Shown one piece after another: positions 44,394 through 55,951 of a stretch of 64,000 nt of DNA. Made by a program: the position numbers and the translations under genes. The notes beneath the pieces are model-generated. The model was not told the DNA's origin. It ran no database searches and was given only the letters and a program-made list of their open reading frames with translations. This stretch comes from Halopseudomonas sabulinigri (GTDB lineage Bacteria > Pseudomonadota > Gammaproteobacteria > Pseudomonadales > Pseudomonadaceae), in NCBI RefSeq assembly GCF_900105255.1, contig NZ_LT629763.1, forward strand, positions 1,054,001 to 1,118,000, in the 5' to 3' direction. Numbering within the stretch: position 1 is the stretch's first letter; every line of letters begins with the position of its first letter.

Positions 44394-44975
44394 CTATTCG
44401 CAACCGTCTATCGGGAAGAATTCACCGCTGCTCCAGACCCCCAATCGAGTCCGTCCGTTGACTTGATGCTCGACCGCTCGCTCAACCAGCTCATAAAACA
44501 GATTGCGACTGATCAGCGCATCCAGATTGCCGCGCAAGCGTACATAAGGTGAGGGTTCTTCGGTCTCGGCATCGACCGTCACGCGGATGCCATGCTCAGC
44601 ATTAACCGTTACCTCGTCCTCAAGATTGGTGGTGAACATCAGTTTCTGCTGTTTACCCTCACCTTCCACCTTGAGCCGAGTGGCCACAAAGGGCGCGTCA
44701 TCGACCTGAATGGCCCAGCGCTCAACCGGGGTTACCAGGTAGTAACGACCATCCTCGTCCAGCCGTAGAATACTGGCGAAGAGCTGCGCCAGTGCCTTGC
44801 GTTCTATGGGGTCCCCTTCGTGATACCAGGTACCGTCGCGGGTGATGCACATGTCCATCTCGCCACTGAGATCAGGGTTCCAGAGATGCACTGGTGCGGG
44901 GTCACGGCGCTGCAGGGCACCGCGCTGGGGAATACTGTCGAGCAGAGATTGTGCCGGCAGAGGGCGATCAGCCAT
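44394..44975 (-). CDS. DUF1285 protein
   Basis: 193 residues, DUF1285, two-domain soluble protein with PAPVHLWNPDLSGEMDMCITRDGTWYHEGDPIER, RLDEDGRYYLVTPVERWAIQVDDAPF and RNLFYELVERAVEH. The family is widespread in proteobacteria with a solved fold but no known function. I chose the ATG at 44975 because AAGGAG is 8 bp upstream; the GTG at 44984 falls in that site. Confidence 0.87.
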   Translation of the reverse strand: MADRPLPAQSLLDSIPQRGALQRRDPAPVHLWNPDLSGEMDMCITRDGTWYHEGDPIERKALAQLFASILRLDEDGRYYLVTPVERWAIQVDDAPFVATRLKVEGEGKQQKLMFTTNLEDEVTVNAEHGIRVTVDAETEEPSPYVRLRGNLDALISRNLFYELVERAVEHQVNGRTRLGVWSSGEFFPIDGCE

Positions 44976-45045
44976 ATCAATCACTCCTTGGAGAAATGCA
45001 AGAGGGCCGGGCTCGCTTTATCAGCCCGGCTGAACTGCTTCTGAC

Positions 45046-45645
45046 TCAGCGGCGGCCCAAAAGTTGCCGTGTATAGTCTTGCAGGGGCGGTCGCAGAAGG
45101 TCTTCCGGCTTGGCTTTGTAGAACTGCAGAAAGCCGCCCTTGGTATTGATGGTGGTGAAATCCACCAGGTGACGTGTTCCTACTTCCATCAAGATCAGTT
45201 GCAGCACACCGCTATCGGCGCCCACATCCTCCCACTGCTCGGAGGTTTCCCACTGCTCCTGACTACCGACGCCGTCTTCTGCTGCGGCGAAGCGTGTGTA
45301 CAACAGATAGTCGTACTGATAGCTGCGCGCTTCCAGCAAGGCCTCTTCCAGGCCCAGCGGCTGCTGCGCACGGCGCACCATCGGGAACACCTCAACGGCG
45401 GCGGCGAAGGCTTCTTCAGCCACCACGTTGGGCCGCGAATAGGGATTGCCAATCGGCAAAAAATGACCTTGTGCGATATAGAGCTTGGAGTCGGACTGCA
45501 AGGTCCAGGTGCTGCTGCGGTTGATCTTGTAATGGTCCAGCAGGCCTGCGTCGCCCAGGTAATAACCGGCCTGCTGGGTCATGTCCGAGGGCTTCATGCA
45601 ACCGGCAAGCATTGCCAGCAACAACACCATAGCCAAACGCCTCAT
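45046..45645 (-). CDS. DUF4823 lipoprotein
   Basis: 199 residues. A lipoprotein signal ends MLAGCMK (Cys16). The DUF4823 domain follows with STWTLQSDSKLYIAQGHFLPIG, ARSYQYDYLLYTRFAAAEDG and a conserved SGVLQLILMEVGTRHLVDFTTIN. Function unknown. AGGAGAAGG lies before the ATG. It sits between the radical SAM gene and the DUF1285 gene on the same strand. Confidence 0.83.
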   Translation of the reverse strand: MRRLAMVLLLAMLAGCMKPSDMTQQAGYYLGDAGLLDHYKINRSSTWTLQSDSKLYIAQGHFLPIGNPYSRPNVVAEEAFAAAVEVFPMVRRAQQPLGLEEALLEARSYQYDYLLYTRFAAAEDGVGSQEQWETSEQWEDVGADSGVLQLILMEVGTRHLVDFTTINTKGGFLQFYKAKPEDLLRPPLQDYTRQLLGRR

Positions 45646-45677
45646 GCACCTTCTCCTGTCTGCATTGACCAGCCGGT

Positions 45678-46577
45678 TTACAACCCGCGCATCCACTCCG
45701 GCCGCAGTTGTGCTCGCTCTGGCCGCGCAATGGCGTTGTCGATCTGCGCCAGCAACCGCGCTTTATCTGCTCCAAGCACACCTTTGAGCACCAGGGCATT
45801 GGAGGCATGGTCGCTGCGAAACACACTATTGTCCAGCTCCAGCGCGCCGACAAATTGCTGCAACTCATTGAACAATGAGGCCTGGTCCAGCTCAACAAAG
45901 TCGGGATACTGCTCCTTGAAGCGCGCCATGCCCTGCGGGAAGTTCACTACCAGCGTAGACACAAACTCGGGCTGCGTCAGGTTCATCAGGCGTGCCGAAT
46001 TGGCGGCATGCTGCGCGCTCAAAGCCTTGCCACCGAGCCCATTGAGAATCATCACCGAGCGCTGCAGACCCGCCTCGCCAGCCTTGCTCAGTGCATCGGC
46101 GGTAGAGGCAAAAGTCTCGCCCTTGTTGACCCGTGCCAGCACTTCGTCGTCCCCCGACTCGGCGCCCACATACAGCATCTGCAGGCCGGCCTCACGCAGT
46201 TCACGCAGCTCCTCGACGCTCTTGCGCTTGATGTTGCGTGGCAGACAATAGGAGGTGACCCGCTCGACGCTGGGGATCTCGTCACGAATGGTTTCCAGAA
46301 TACGCAGCAGCCGCCGCGTCGGCAGGACCATCGCATCGCCGTCGGCAAGAAAGATGCGCTGCACTATGTAGCTCGCGCCAACCCGGCGAATTTCCTCCAG
46401 CACCTGGGCCTCATCACGGGCGCGGAATTTCTTCTGCGGCGCGGTGTACATCTCACAGAAGGTGCACTTGTTCCAGGAACAGCCATTGGTCACCGGCAGA
46501 ATCAGCGAGTGCGCCTCGCTCGGCGGGCGAAACACCGGTTCGATATAGCTGACAGGAAAATCCTGCTCAAGGGGCAT
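45678..46577 (-). CDS. Radical SAM protein with CX4CX2C cluster motif
   Basis: 299 residues with an Elp3-like radical SAM barrel. The cluster cysteines are Cys33, Cys38 and Cys41 in NGCSWNKCTFCEMY, so CX4CX2C rather than the common CX3CX2C. YVGAESGDDEVLARVNKG and LNGLGGKALSAQHAANSARLMN follow. No B12-binding domain is present. The reaction is unknown; the family is widespread. GGAG precedes the ATG at 46577. The longer upstream frame is rejected because it has no binding site. It lies 32 bp before the DUF4823 gene. Confidence 0.82.
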   Translation of the reverse strand: MPLEQDFPVSYIEPVFRPPSEAHSLILPVTNGCSWNKCTFCEMYTAPQKKFRARDEAQVLEEIRRVGASYIVQRIFLADGDAMVLPTRRLLRILETIRDEIPSVERVTSYCLPRNIKRKSVEELRELREAGLQMLYVGAESGDDEVLARVNKGETFASTADALSKAGEAGLQRSVMILNGLGGKALSAQHAANSARLMNLTQPEFVSTLVVNFPQGMARFKEQYPDFVELDQASLFNELQQFVGALELDNSVFRSDHASNALVLKGVLGADKARLLAQIDNAIARPERAQLRPEWMRGL

Positions 46578-46778
46578 GGGCAACTCCACAAGGCAATCAG
46601 GTAATACCACTGGTCGTAGGAGCCGGCGTAACCGCATTAATCGCGAGTAGTAATCCGCCCCGCGCCAAAGCTCTGGCTGAGCAAAACCGGTAATCCTAAG
46701 CAAATGCAGGAGAAAATCCAATCCCCCGCACAGGTTTGGAATCTGTCGACCCCATCACATATAGTCACCACAGCACAT

Positions 46779-46797
46779 GACATATAGCCATTATGTC
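46779..46797. promoter_or_regulatory. Palindrome GACATA-N7-TATGTC upstream of the esterase
   Basis: Perfect 6-bp arms with a 7-bp spacer, 63 bp before the carboxylesterase start and inside a region with a repeated ACATATAG. It looks like a dimeric regulator site; the regulator is not identified. Confidence 0.35.
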
Positions 46798-46859
46798 TCA
46801 GGCCGCTTCACCCCATACGCATAAGAACAATAGCCCCAGGGCAACGGAAAAATACAATA

Positions 46860-48572
46860 ATGAAAGATAACAGCTCCCCGACCAGTACCGGTTTTTTGCT
46901 CAAAACCCTCACCGCCTCAATGTTGGCCATTACGCTGACTGGCTGCCTCAGTAGCGGCGGCGGCAGTGATGATGAGGCCACGCCAGACCCTCTCGCGGTG
47001 ACTACCACCGAGGGTGATGTCAAAGGCGTCACTATTGAAGGCATGCGCGTGTTCCGGGGCATCCCGTACGCCGCAGCGCCAGTAGGCGAGCTGCGTTTTG
47101 CTCCGACAGCGCCAGCGCCAGAACGCGACGAAACCCTTGAACTGAGCGATGAGTTCGGCAGCATGTGCCCCCAGACCAACATCACCACCGGTGCAGCCCA
47201 AGGTGAGGAAGACTGCCTCTATCTGAACGTCTACACCCCCGGCGAGGCGGCTGACCTGCCCGTCATGGTGTGGATCCACGGCGGCGCCTTTGTGTTCGGC
47301 AACGGTGGCGGTGAGTACGACCCCACCCGCTTGGTAGCCGAAGACGTAATTGTGGTGACATTGAACTACCGCCTGGGCAACCTCGGCTTCCTGGCTCACC
47401 CCGACCTGGGCAACGGCGACGGCAACTTTGGCCTGATGGACCAGCAGCAGGCGCTACGCTGGGTCAAGGAAAACATCGAGGCGTTTGGCGGCGACCCGGC
47501 CAAGGTCACCGTGTTTGGCGAATCCGCTGGCGGTCACAGCATCATGAGCCACATCGTATCGCCCAGCGCCCAGGCCGAAGACCTGTTCCAGCGCGCTATT
47601 ATTCAGAGCGGATCCTACGCGCCGGATCAAGCGCCATTGGCCGCTGCACAGGCTGGTGGGCTTGCCGTCGAGGCTGCCGCCCGCGCCGCAGGCGAGACCT
47701 GTGACGACCTGACTGCAGCTGAGTGCTTCCGCGCGCTCAGCGTGAGCCAGATTCTGGCCCTGCAGGGTAGCCAGAGCATCCCCACCAACGGCGGCACCTT
47801 TTTACCCCGCTCCATTCGCGTGGGTGTTGCTACAGGCCAGTATGACAACAACCTCGACATTCTGATGGGCAGTAACCAGGACGAAGGCACGCTGTTTGTC
47901 GCGCTGGACGAGTTGACCAACAGCCTCACCTCGCTCGACGCCATGGGCGTCGAGGAGTACCGCGACCGGGTGCATGCACTCTTTGCGCCCTACCTAGCGG
48001 TCATTCCCTACAACACCCGCCAGATTGCCGATGATTATATGGCTCGCTACGACGGCAACCCGAGTCAGCTGTCACTCGCGCTATCTGCGGTCTGGACCGA
48101 TTACATGTTTGCCTGCAACAGTAAGAACCAGGCCGCCACCTTCGCCGCCAACAACCTGGATACCTTCCAATACTGGTTCCGCGACACCAATGCACCCTGG
48201 ACGCTGATCCCGCCCGCCGTGCCGGTACCCGGTATTGGTAATGTACCCATCAGCTTCCCGCAGGGTGCCAGTCATGCCAGCGAAATCCCCTACGTGCTCT
48301 ACCCCGAGCAACTGATGCGCGGCCGCTACAAGGGTACCGACGAGGCAGTAGATACTCTGGCCGCCGAGATGGTGACCTACTGGACCCAGTTCGCCAAATA
48401 CGGTGATCCGAACGCCAGCGATGGCGCCACCACCACTTGGCCACAAGCCGGCGACAGTCAGGTAATGCAACTGAATGCGCCAGCCACCAGCACCGCTACC
48501 AAGGCCGATTTTGAGGCCTACCACTGGTGCGACTACTGGGCCAATCCGCCGCTTTCACTGCCCACGCTGTAA
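46860..48572 (+). CDS. Type B carboxylesterase, lipoprotein
   Basis: 570 residues. A lipoprotein signal ends LTGCLSSGGG (Cys29). The carboxylesterase type B fold follows, with EDCLYLNVYTPG, VMVWIHGGAFVFGNG, the nucleophile Ser222 in VFGESAGGHSIM and a C-terminal histidine region (PQGASHASEIPYVL). Hydrolyses carboxylic esters, most likely on the periplasmic or outer-membrane face. The ATG at 46860 has a weak binding site. It is followed by a strong terminator and convergent with an exported amidohydrolase. Confidence 0.9.
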   Translation: MKDNSSPTSTGFLLKTLTASMLAITLTGCLSSGGGSDDEATPDPLAVTTTEGDVKGVTIEGMRVFRGIPYAAAPVGELRFAPTAPAPERDETLELSDEFGSMCPQTNITTGAAQGEEDCLYLNVYTPGEAADLPVMVWIHGGAFVFGNGGGEYDPTRLVAEDVIVVTLNYRLGNLGFLAHPDLGNGDGNFGLMDQQQALRWVKENIEAFGGDPAKVTVFGESAGGHSIMSHIVSPSAQAEDLFQRAIIQSGSYAPDQAPLAAAQAGGLAVEAAARAAGETCDDLTAAECFRALSVSQILALQGSQSIPTNGGTFLPRSIRVGVATGQYDNNLDILMGSNQDEGTLFVALDELTNSLTSLDAMGVEEYRDRVHALFAPYLAVIPYNTRQIADDYMARYDGNPSQLSLALSAVWTDYMFACNSKNQAATFAANNLDTFQYWFRDTNAPWTLIPPAVPVPGIGNVPISFPQGASHASEIPYVLYPEQLMRGRYKGTDEAVDTLAAEMVTYWTQFAKYGDPNASDGATTTWPQAGDSQVMQLNAPATSTATKADFEAYHWCDYWANPPLSLPTL

Positions 48573-48606
48573 GCACCGGCCTGCAATAGGCTAACTGCTC
48601 AGCAAG

Positions 48607-48644
48607 AAAAAACCCGGCATCGTCAGTCTGATGCCGGGTTTTTT
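48607..48644. terminator. Bidirectional intrinsic terminator
   Basis: A-tract, 9-bp perfect stem CCCGGCATC / GATGCCGGG, T-tract. It lies between the convergent esterase and amidohydrolase genes, 35 and 33 bp beyond their stops, so it serves both. Confidence 0.9.
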
Positions 48645-48676
48645 CTACAGCTGAAACCGCCGCAAGAATCAACGAA

Positions 48677-49705
48677 TCACGGTTCAACGCGCTCAGCACT
48701 ACCCTCCGGCCTGGGCAATACCGCCAAAAAGTTATCCCGCGCCACCTTGTGGGCGACCTCCTCCGGCAAGGCATCCAGAAACACATCAAAGCCGTGCATA
48801 TACTTGCCGATGCTATCGAACCGCCCTACCACGTCCGAACCAATCATGAAGCGATCGGGATACTCCTCCACCAGCTTTACCCACCCGGCATTCGGTTTGC
48901 CCTCCTCATCCAGCAAATAGGGCTCGCGGACGGTCCACGACAGGTCGATATAGAGGTTCGCGTAAGCCTTGAGCATGCGCTGCAGAGTCGGCAGCAAAAA
49001 TTCCAGCTTGGTCTGGTGCCGGTGAATCTCCATGCTGGTGCCCGCGTGTGCCCAGATGAAACGAACGCGCGGATGATTACGCAGCGGCTCTTCCACTTCC
49101 TGCAGATACAGAGGGTTGCGCTCGCGCTGTGAGGTGATGTTGCTGTGCACCATGACCGGTAAATCGTATTCAGCAGCCAGCGTGTAGACCCGGTCCATGG
49201 CATCGCTATTGGCACGCGGCGGCTCGCCATGAATCAGCGCGGTCAGGTCGTCATGCCGCGTGAATACCTCGCCTATACCCTGCCAGAGCCCGGGATACAG
49301 CTCCAGCATGCGCCGGATATGCGCGTCGGAGTTTTTGTCGTTGGGATTGAATCCGGAGAGGAACGGGTGAAAGCGGTGGCGCTGATCCGTCGGCAACTGC
49401 TTGTAAGCCTCTGCTACCAGCACGTCGGTTGCGGTGAACCAGTAAGCGCTGCCATCGTCGCCTGCATAATAACGCGGCCGCTTGGGCTCGTTTTCGCTCC
49501 ATTTCTTGGCCACCGGAATGCCCGACAGCATGACATGCTCTACCCGCTTCTCATCCATCTGTTCGATCAGCGCCGGCATGCCGGCAGACTCTTGAAAAAA
49601 GTCGACGTAGTGCAGATGAGCATCGGTGTAGGTGTAATCGCGCGCCAGCAGCGGCATCGACAGACAGCACGCCAGCAAACCGCAGACAATCCGTAATGGG
49701 GGCAA
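48677..49705 (-). CDS. Exported amidohydrolase-family protein
   Basis: 342 residues. A signal peptide (ending MPLLA-RD) is followed by an amidohydrolase_2-type TIM barrel with the metal motif DAHLHY, later PVMVHSNIT, FIWAHAGTS and MIGSDVVGRFDS. Substrate unknown; related proteins are decarboxylases or lactonases. The start is a TTG at 49705 with GGAG 7 bp upstream; no ATG lies before the signal peptide. It sits downstream of a TetR-family gene on the same strand. Confidence 0.83.
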   Translation of the reverse strand: MPPLRIVCGLLACCLSMPLLARDYTYTDAHLHYVDFFQESAGMPALIEQMDEKRVEHVMLSGIPVAKKWSENEPKRPRYYAGDDGSAYWFTATDVLVAEAYKQLPTDQRHRFHPFLSGFNPNDKNSDAHIRRMLELYPGLWQGIGEVFTRHDDLTALIHGEPPRANSDAMDRVYTLAAEYDLPVMVHSNITSQRERNPLYLQEVEEPLRNHPRVRFIWAHAGTSMEIHRHQTKLEFLLPTLQRMLKAYANLYIDLSWTVREPYLLDEEGKPNAGWVKLVEEYPDRFMIGSDVVGRFDSIGKYMHGFDVFLDALPEEVAHKVARDNFLAVLPRPEGSAERVEP

Positions 49706-49772
49706 GGTTCAGCTCCTGTTTGGTCTGTCTGATAGACCCTTGCCCCTGTCCGGGAGTTCAGTCGGTCGCGTC

Positions 49773-50423
49773 TCAGGCGCCCTGCTCGGTACTCTCCTGC
49801 TCTTTCTTGCGCTTGGACTTGTTGCCCATACGCACACCAATATCCATCAGAAACTGCATATAGCCTTCCTGATCCTTGATCACGTCTTTCCAGAACGGCG
49901 AGTGATACATCGCCATCGCGCCATGCACCAGCGCCCAGGCCGCGGAATAGTGAAAGTAGGCAGGCACATCTTCCAGCTTGCCCTCATCGATCCGTGTCTG
50001 GATCACCCCGGTCAGGTGATTGAAGTTGGAGCCGCGAATGGCGTGCAACTCCTCGACCAGAGCGGGTAGCTGATTGGCCTTGACCACCTTCTCTTCCAGT
50101 CGGTCGAAGAGACGGTAGCGTTCCGGATCGCTCATGCGGAAAGCGAAATACTCGCGAGACAAAGCTTCCTGATTACGCTCAATGTCCTTGGAGTGCAGCA
50201 ATTCGGCCAGGTCACGCTCGTAATCCAGCATCAGCCGCAAGTAGATCTCAGCCTTGGATTTGAAATGCTTGTAAATAGTGCCCTTACCGATGCCAACCTC
50301 ATCGGCGATCATCTCTACGGTGACGCTGTCTTCTCCTTGCTCAAGAAACAGACGCAACGCGCTATCCAGGATTTCCTGCTCCCGACGACGAAATTCGCGA
50401 ACTTTACGTGACTCTTTCTGCAT
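49773..50423 (-). CDS. TetR-family transcriptional regulator (PA2957-like)
   Basis: 216 residues. N-terminal TetR helix-turn-helix (about residues 15-62, VTVEMIADEVGIGKGTIYKHFKSKAEIYL) and a ligand-binding C-terminal part ending in a basic tail. In Pseudomonas aeruginosa the equivalent gene lies near tatD and the RgsA RNA, as here. Target genes unknown. It is divergent from a class V aminotransferase and may regulate it or itself. Confidence 0.88.
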   Translation of the reverse strand: MQKESRKVREFRRREQEILDSALRLFLEQGEDSVTVEMIADEVGIGKGTIYKHFKSKAEIYLRLMLDYERDLAELLHSKDIERNQEALSREYFAFRMSDPERYRLFDRLEEKVVKANQLPALVEELHAIRGSNFNHLTGVIQTRIDEGKLEDVPAYFHYSAAWALVHGAMAMYHSPFWKDVIKDQEGYMQFLMDIGVRMGNKSKRKKEQESTEQGA

Positions 50424-50679
50424 TAAGGCACCTGAGACTCAAACTGAAAATGTTTCCCATTATGCCAACTCGATGACCAGATGCCCATATTTGATTAAAA
50501 GCTGACCCATGGGTTCAGACCTGTCCCAATGTGCCTATTTTCTGGCTTGTGTTACAGAGGGCCTGCGGGGGCGATTCTCCGTACTCCATTTTGTCCGATA
50601 TGTCGTGTTGTACCAGATCAGCGATCCGGCGTGACTTAAGCGGTTGGCAGCCACTATGCTGACAGGCAAAGGAGGCCCC

Positions 50680-51846
50680 ATGAACACACCGCAATCCTGG
50701 CAACACGAATTCCCGCTCGACCCAAGCGTCTGTTATCTGAATCACGCCGCCGTAGCGCCCTGGCCCCAGCGGGCAGTCGAGGCAGTCACTCACTTTGCGC
50801 AGGAGAATGCCCGACAAGGCGCGCGTGATTACCCGCGCTGGGCAAGGCAGGAAAAACACCTGCGCAGTCAGTTGCAGCAACTGCTGAACGCACCCTCCAG
50901 TGACGACATCGCCTTGGTGAAAAACACCTCCGAAGCGCTGTCTTTCGTTGCCCAGGGTATCAATTGGCAAGCCGGCGACCAGATCATTACCAGCGATCAG
51001 GAATTTCCGTCCAATCGCATTCCCTGGCAGGCGTTGAGCGAACACGGCGTCAGCTTGCAGCAAGTTGCGCTCAACTGCGCCGATCCAGAACAGGCCTTGA
51101 TCGACGCCATGGGCCCGCGCACCCGACTACTGACGATCAGCTCGGTGCAATACGCCAGCGGTCTGAAAATGGATCTGGTACGCCTGGGCGCGGCCTGCCG
51201 TGAGCGCGGGATACTATTCTGTGTTGACGCGATTCAATCGCTTGGTGCACTACCGTTCGACGTCCAGGCCATCGACTGCGACTTCGCCATGGCCGATGGG
51301 CATAAGTGGCTATTGGGCCCGGAGGGCCTGGGCGTCTTCTATTGCCGGGCCGCAGCGCGCGATCAGCTGCGCCTGACTCAGCACGGTTGGCACATGGTGG
51401 AGGCGATGGGCAACTACGACCTGACAGACTGGTCACCCGCCAGATCGGCTCGCCGATTTGAGGCAGGCAGCCCCAACACCCTGGCGCAGCAGGCGCTATC
51501 GGCGAGCCTGGAAGTACTGCTGGAGGTAGGCATGGAGCAAGTGGCAACACTGCTGCACCAGCGCATCAGCTACTTGATAAACCAACTTGAACAACTGCCC
51601 GGCGTACGTCTGCTTAGCCCAAAGACCGCAGACCGACAGGCTGGCATAGTGAGCTTTGCCATCGACGGAGTGGACCACGCCGCCCTGTACCGTGAGCTGA
51701 TGCAGGCGGGGGTGGTCTGTGCGCAGCGCGGAGGCGGCATTCGCTGGTCACCACATTTCTACACCGGGGAAGCTACACTGGATCAGGCGCTGTGCCATCT
51801 GCGAACGCTGGTGACGGCACAGCGGAGTAAAAGCGCTTCACGATAA
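50680..51846 (+). CDS. Class V aminotransferase-family PLP enzyme
   Basis: 388 residues. Cysteine desulfurase/selenocysteine lyase-type fold with the PLP lysine (about Lys209) in ADGHKWLLGPEGLGVFYC. YLNHAAVAPWP, VKNTSEALSFVAQGINW and TISSVQYASGLKMDL are also visible. No active-site cysteine loop of the desulfurases was identified with certainty, so it could be a sulfur-related lyase or an epimerase. AAAGGAGG lies before the ATG at 50680. Divergent from the TetR gene. Confidence 0.87.
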   Translation: MNTPQSWQHEFPLDPSVCYLNHAAVAPWPQRAVEAVTHFAQENARQGARDYPRWARQEKHLRSQLQQLLNAPSSDDIALVKNTSEALSFVAQGINWQAGDQIITSDQEFPSNRIPWQALSEHGVSLQQVALNCADPEQALIDAMGPRTRLLTISSVQYASGLKMDLVRLGAACRERGILFCVDAIQSLGALPFDVQAIDCDFAMADGHKWLLGPEGLGVFYCRAAARDQLRLTQHGWHMVEAMGNYDLTDWSPARSARRFEAGSPNTLAQQALSASLEVLLEVGMEQVATLLHQRISYLINQLEQLPGVRLLSPKTADRQAGIVSFAIDGVDHAALYRELMQAGVVCAQRGGGIRWSPHFYTGEATLDQALCHLRTLVTAQRSKSASR

Positions 51847-51929
51847 GGCGCCGCGCACGTATTCCAAATCAGTTTATAAAAACCTGCGTTAACGCTGGAA
51901 AGCCGGGGGATTTCAACAATACTCAAGCT

Positions 51930-52043
51930 ATCAGATCGGCATCTCCCCCAAGTGCCGGGCTGAGCTGACAGGTTCTACCCTGTCTCAGTATCACTCCTAA
52001 TGGTCTTAACCCGAACTCATCCCCCAGAGTTCGGGTTTTTTTT
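51930..52043 (+). ncRNA. rgsA: Probable RgsA small RNA
   Basis: An unassigned ~114-nt stretch contains a hairpin GACAGG-ttctac-CCTGTC (about 51967-51984) and ends in a strong intrinsic terminator with T8. An AATACT near 51918 could be a -10. It lies immediately beside tatD and near a PA2957-type TetR gene, where Pseudomonas aeruginosa carries RgsA (PA2958.1), a GacA- and RpoS-dependent Hfq-binding RNA. The assignment rests on position and structure, not on sequence comparison. The 5' end is approximate. Confidence 0.55.
52008..52043 (+). terminator. Intrinsic terminator of the RgsA-like RNA
   Basis: 11-bp perfect stem AACCCGAACTC / GAGTTCGGGTT with an 8-nt loop followed by eight T. Too far (160 bp) from the aminotransferase stop to be its ordinary terminator alone. 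Confidence 0.88.
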
Positions 52044-52082
52044 GCGCGCAGAGAAGCAGCCCAGCACGTCAGACCAAACGCC

Positions 52083-52862
52083 TCAGCGCTGCGTGAGGGG
52101 GAACAGGCGATGGAAGTTATCGCTGGTTTGCTGCCATAGCGTCGCCACAGACACACCGCGCAATTCGGCCAGGAAGGATGCTACCTCGCAGACAAACTGC
52201 GGCTCGTTCGGTTTTCCGCGATGCGGGACCGGCGCGAGATAGGGGGAGTCTGTCTCGACCAGCAGACGATCAACCGGCACCTGCCTGGCAACCTCGCGCA
52301 AGGCGTCGGCGTTGCGGAAGGTTACGATGCCGGATAACGAGATGTAGTAGCCCATATCCAGCGCAGCACGGGCCATAGCCCAGTCTTCGGTAAAGCAGTG
52401 CAATACCCCGGCATTGGCCAGATCGGCCTCGCGCAGCAGCGCCAGGGTATCGGCGCGCGCCGCGCGGGTGTGTATCACCACCGGCTTGCCCGTTTGCTTG
52501 GCCGCCTGCAGATGCACCTCAAACGAGGCTTTCTGCTGCTCGGCCAGCTCAGGCTCATAATGATAGTCCAGCCCGGTTTCGCCGATGGCCACGGTGCGCT
52601 CATGCTGCAGCGCTGTCAGCAGCCAGTCCAGCTCGGTTTCGGCACTGTCCTTCAAGTCCAGCGGATGCACGCCCACACTGCAGAACACGTCGGCATACCG
52701 TTCGGCCAGCGCTTGCACAATGGGCGCATTGGTGGCGTCAACGCCAATACACAGAAACTTGCCTACACCTCGGGCCCGCGCCGCATCCAGTGCTGCGTCG
52801 AGGGAGCCGTTGTAGGGAGTGAGATCAAGGCGATCAAGATGGCAGTGCGAATCTATGAGCAT
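52083..52862 (-). CDS. tatD: TatD-family metal-dependent hydrolase
   Basis: 259 residues. TatD-type DNase/TIM-barrel metal hydrolase with MLIDSHCHLDRL, IGETGLDYHYEPE, VIHTRAA and ETDSPYLAPVPHRGKPNEP. Such enzymes remove nucleotides from damaged DNA ends. The start overlaps nothing; the gap to pilZ is 3 bp. Last gene of the long conserved plsX-tatD block. Confidence 0.92.
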   Translation of the reverse strand: MLIDSHCHLDRLDLTPYNGSLDAALDAARARGVGKFLCIGVDATNAPIVQALAERYADVFCSVGVHPLDLKDSAETELDWLLTALQHERTVAIGETGLDYHYEPELAEQQKASFEVHLQAAKQTGKPVVIHTRAARADTLALLREADLANAGVLHCFTEDWAMARAALDMGYYISLSGIVTFRNADALREVARQVPVDRLLVETDSPYLAPVPHRGKPNEPQFVCEVASFLAELRGVSVATLWQQTSDNFHRLFPLTQR

Positions 52863-52865
52863 GAA

Positions 52866-53222
52866 TTACATTGTGTGCGTGGGACGGTCGGATTTGAGAG
52901 CGCCGGCCAGATAGGTTTCGATCTTGCTGCGCGCGGTGTTGTCCTGGTCGCTGAACTGCACGCCAATACCCGCCGCACGGTTACCCTGGGCCCCTTTGGG
53001 CGTCACCCAGATAACCTTGCCAGCCACCGGAATCTTCTCCGGCTCTTCCATCAGGTTGAGCAGCATGAAAACCTCATCGCCCAGACGATAGGCCTTGTTG
53101 GTCGGAATAAACAGGCCACCGTGCTTCACGAACGGCATGTAGGCCGCGTACAGAACCGACTTGTCCTTGATCGTCAGCGACAGAATACCGTTGCGCGGAC
53201 CAGGTGCGGTTGGATTGTTCAT
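52866..53222 (-). CDS. pilZ: Type IV pilus assembly PilZ protein
   Basis: 118 residues, PilZ domain of the original PilZ type: NGILSLTIKDKSVLYAAYMPFVKHGGLFIPT, DEVFMLLNLMEEPEKIPVAGKVIWVTPKG and GIGVQFSDQD. The cyclic di-GMP-binding RxxxR motif is missing, as in Pseudomonas aeruginosa PilZ, which acts through protein contacts with FimX and PilB. It lies between holB and tatD. Confidence 0.94.
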   Translation of the reverse strand: MNNPTAPGPRNGILSLTIKDKSVLYAAYMPFVKHGGLFIPTNKAYRLGDEVFMLLNLMEEPEKIPVAGKVIWVTPKGAQGNRAAGIGVQFSDQDNTARSKIETYLAGALKSDRPTHTM

Positions 53223-53260
53223 CGCTCTATCCTTGTTAGAAGCGTAATACGACTATCAGG

Positions 53261-55947
<2,687 letters not shown>

Positions 55948-55951
<4 letters not shown>

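Noticed and set aside
50515-51063. 182-codon minus-strand frame at the start of the aminotransferase gene
   Set aside because: The plus strand carries the full class V fold with the PLP lysine and a good binding site; the minus frame is a shadow extending into the intergenic region.
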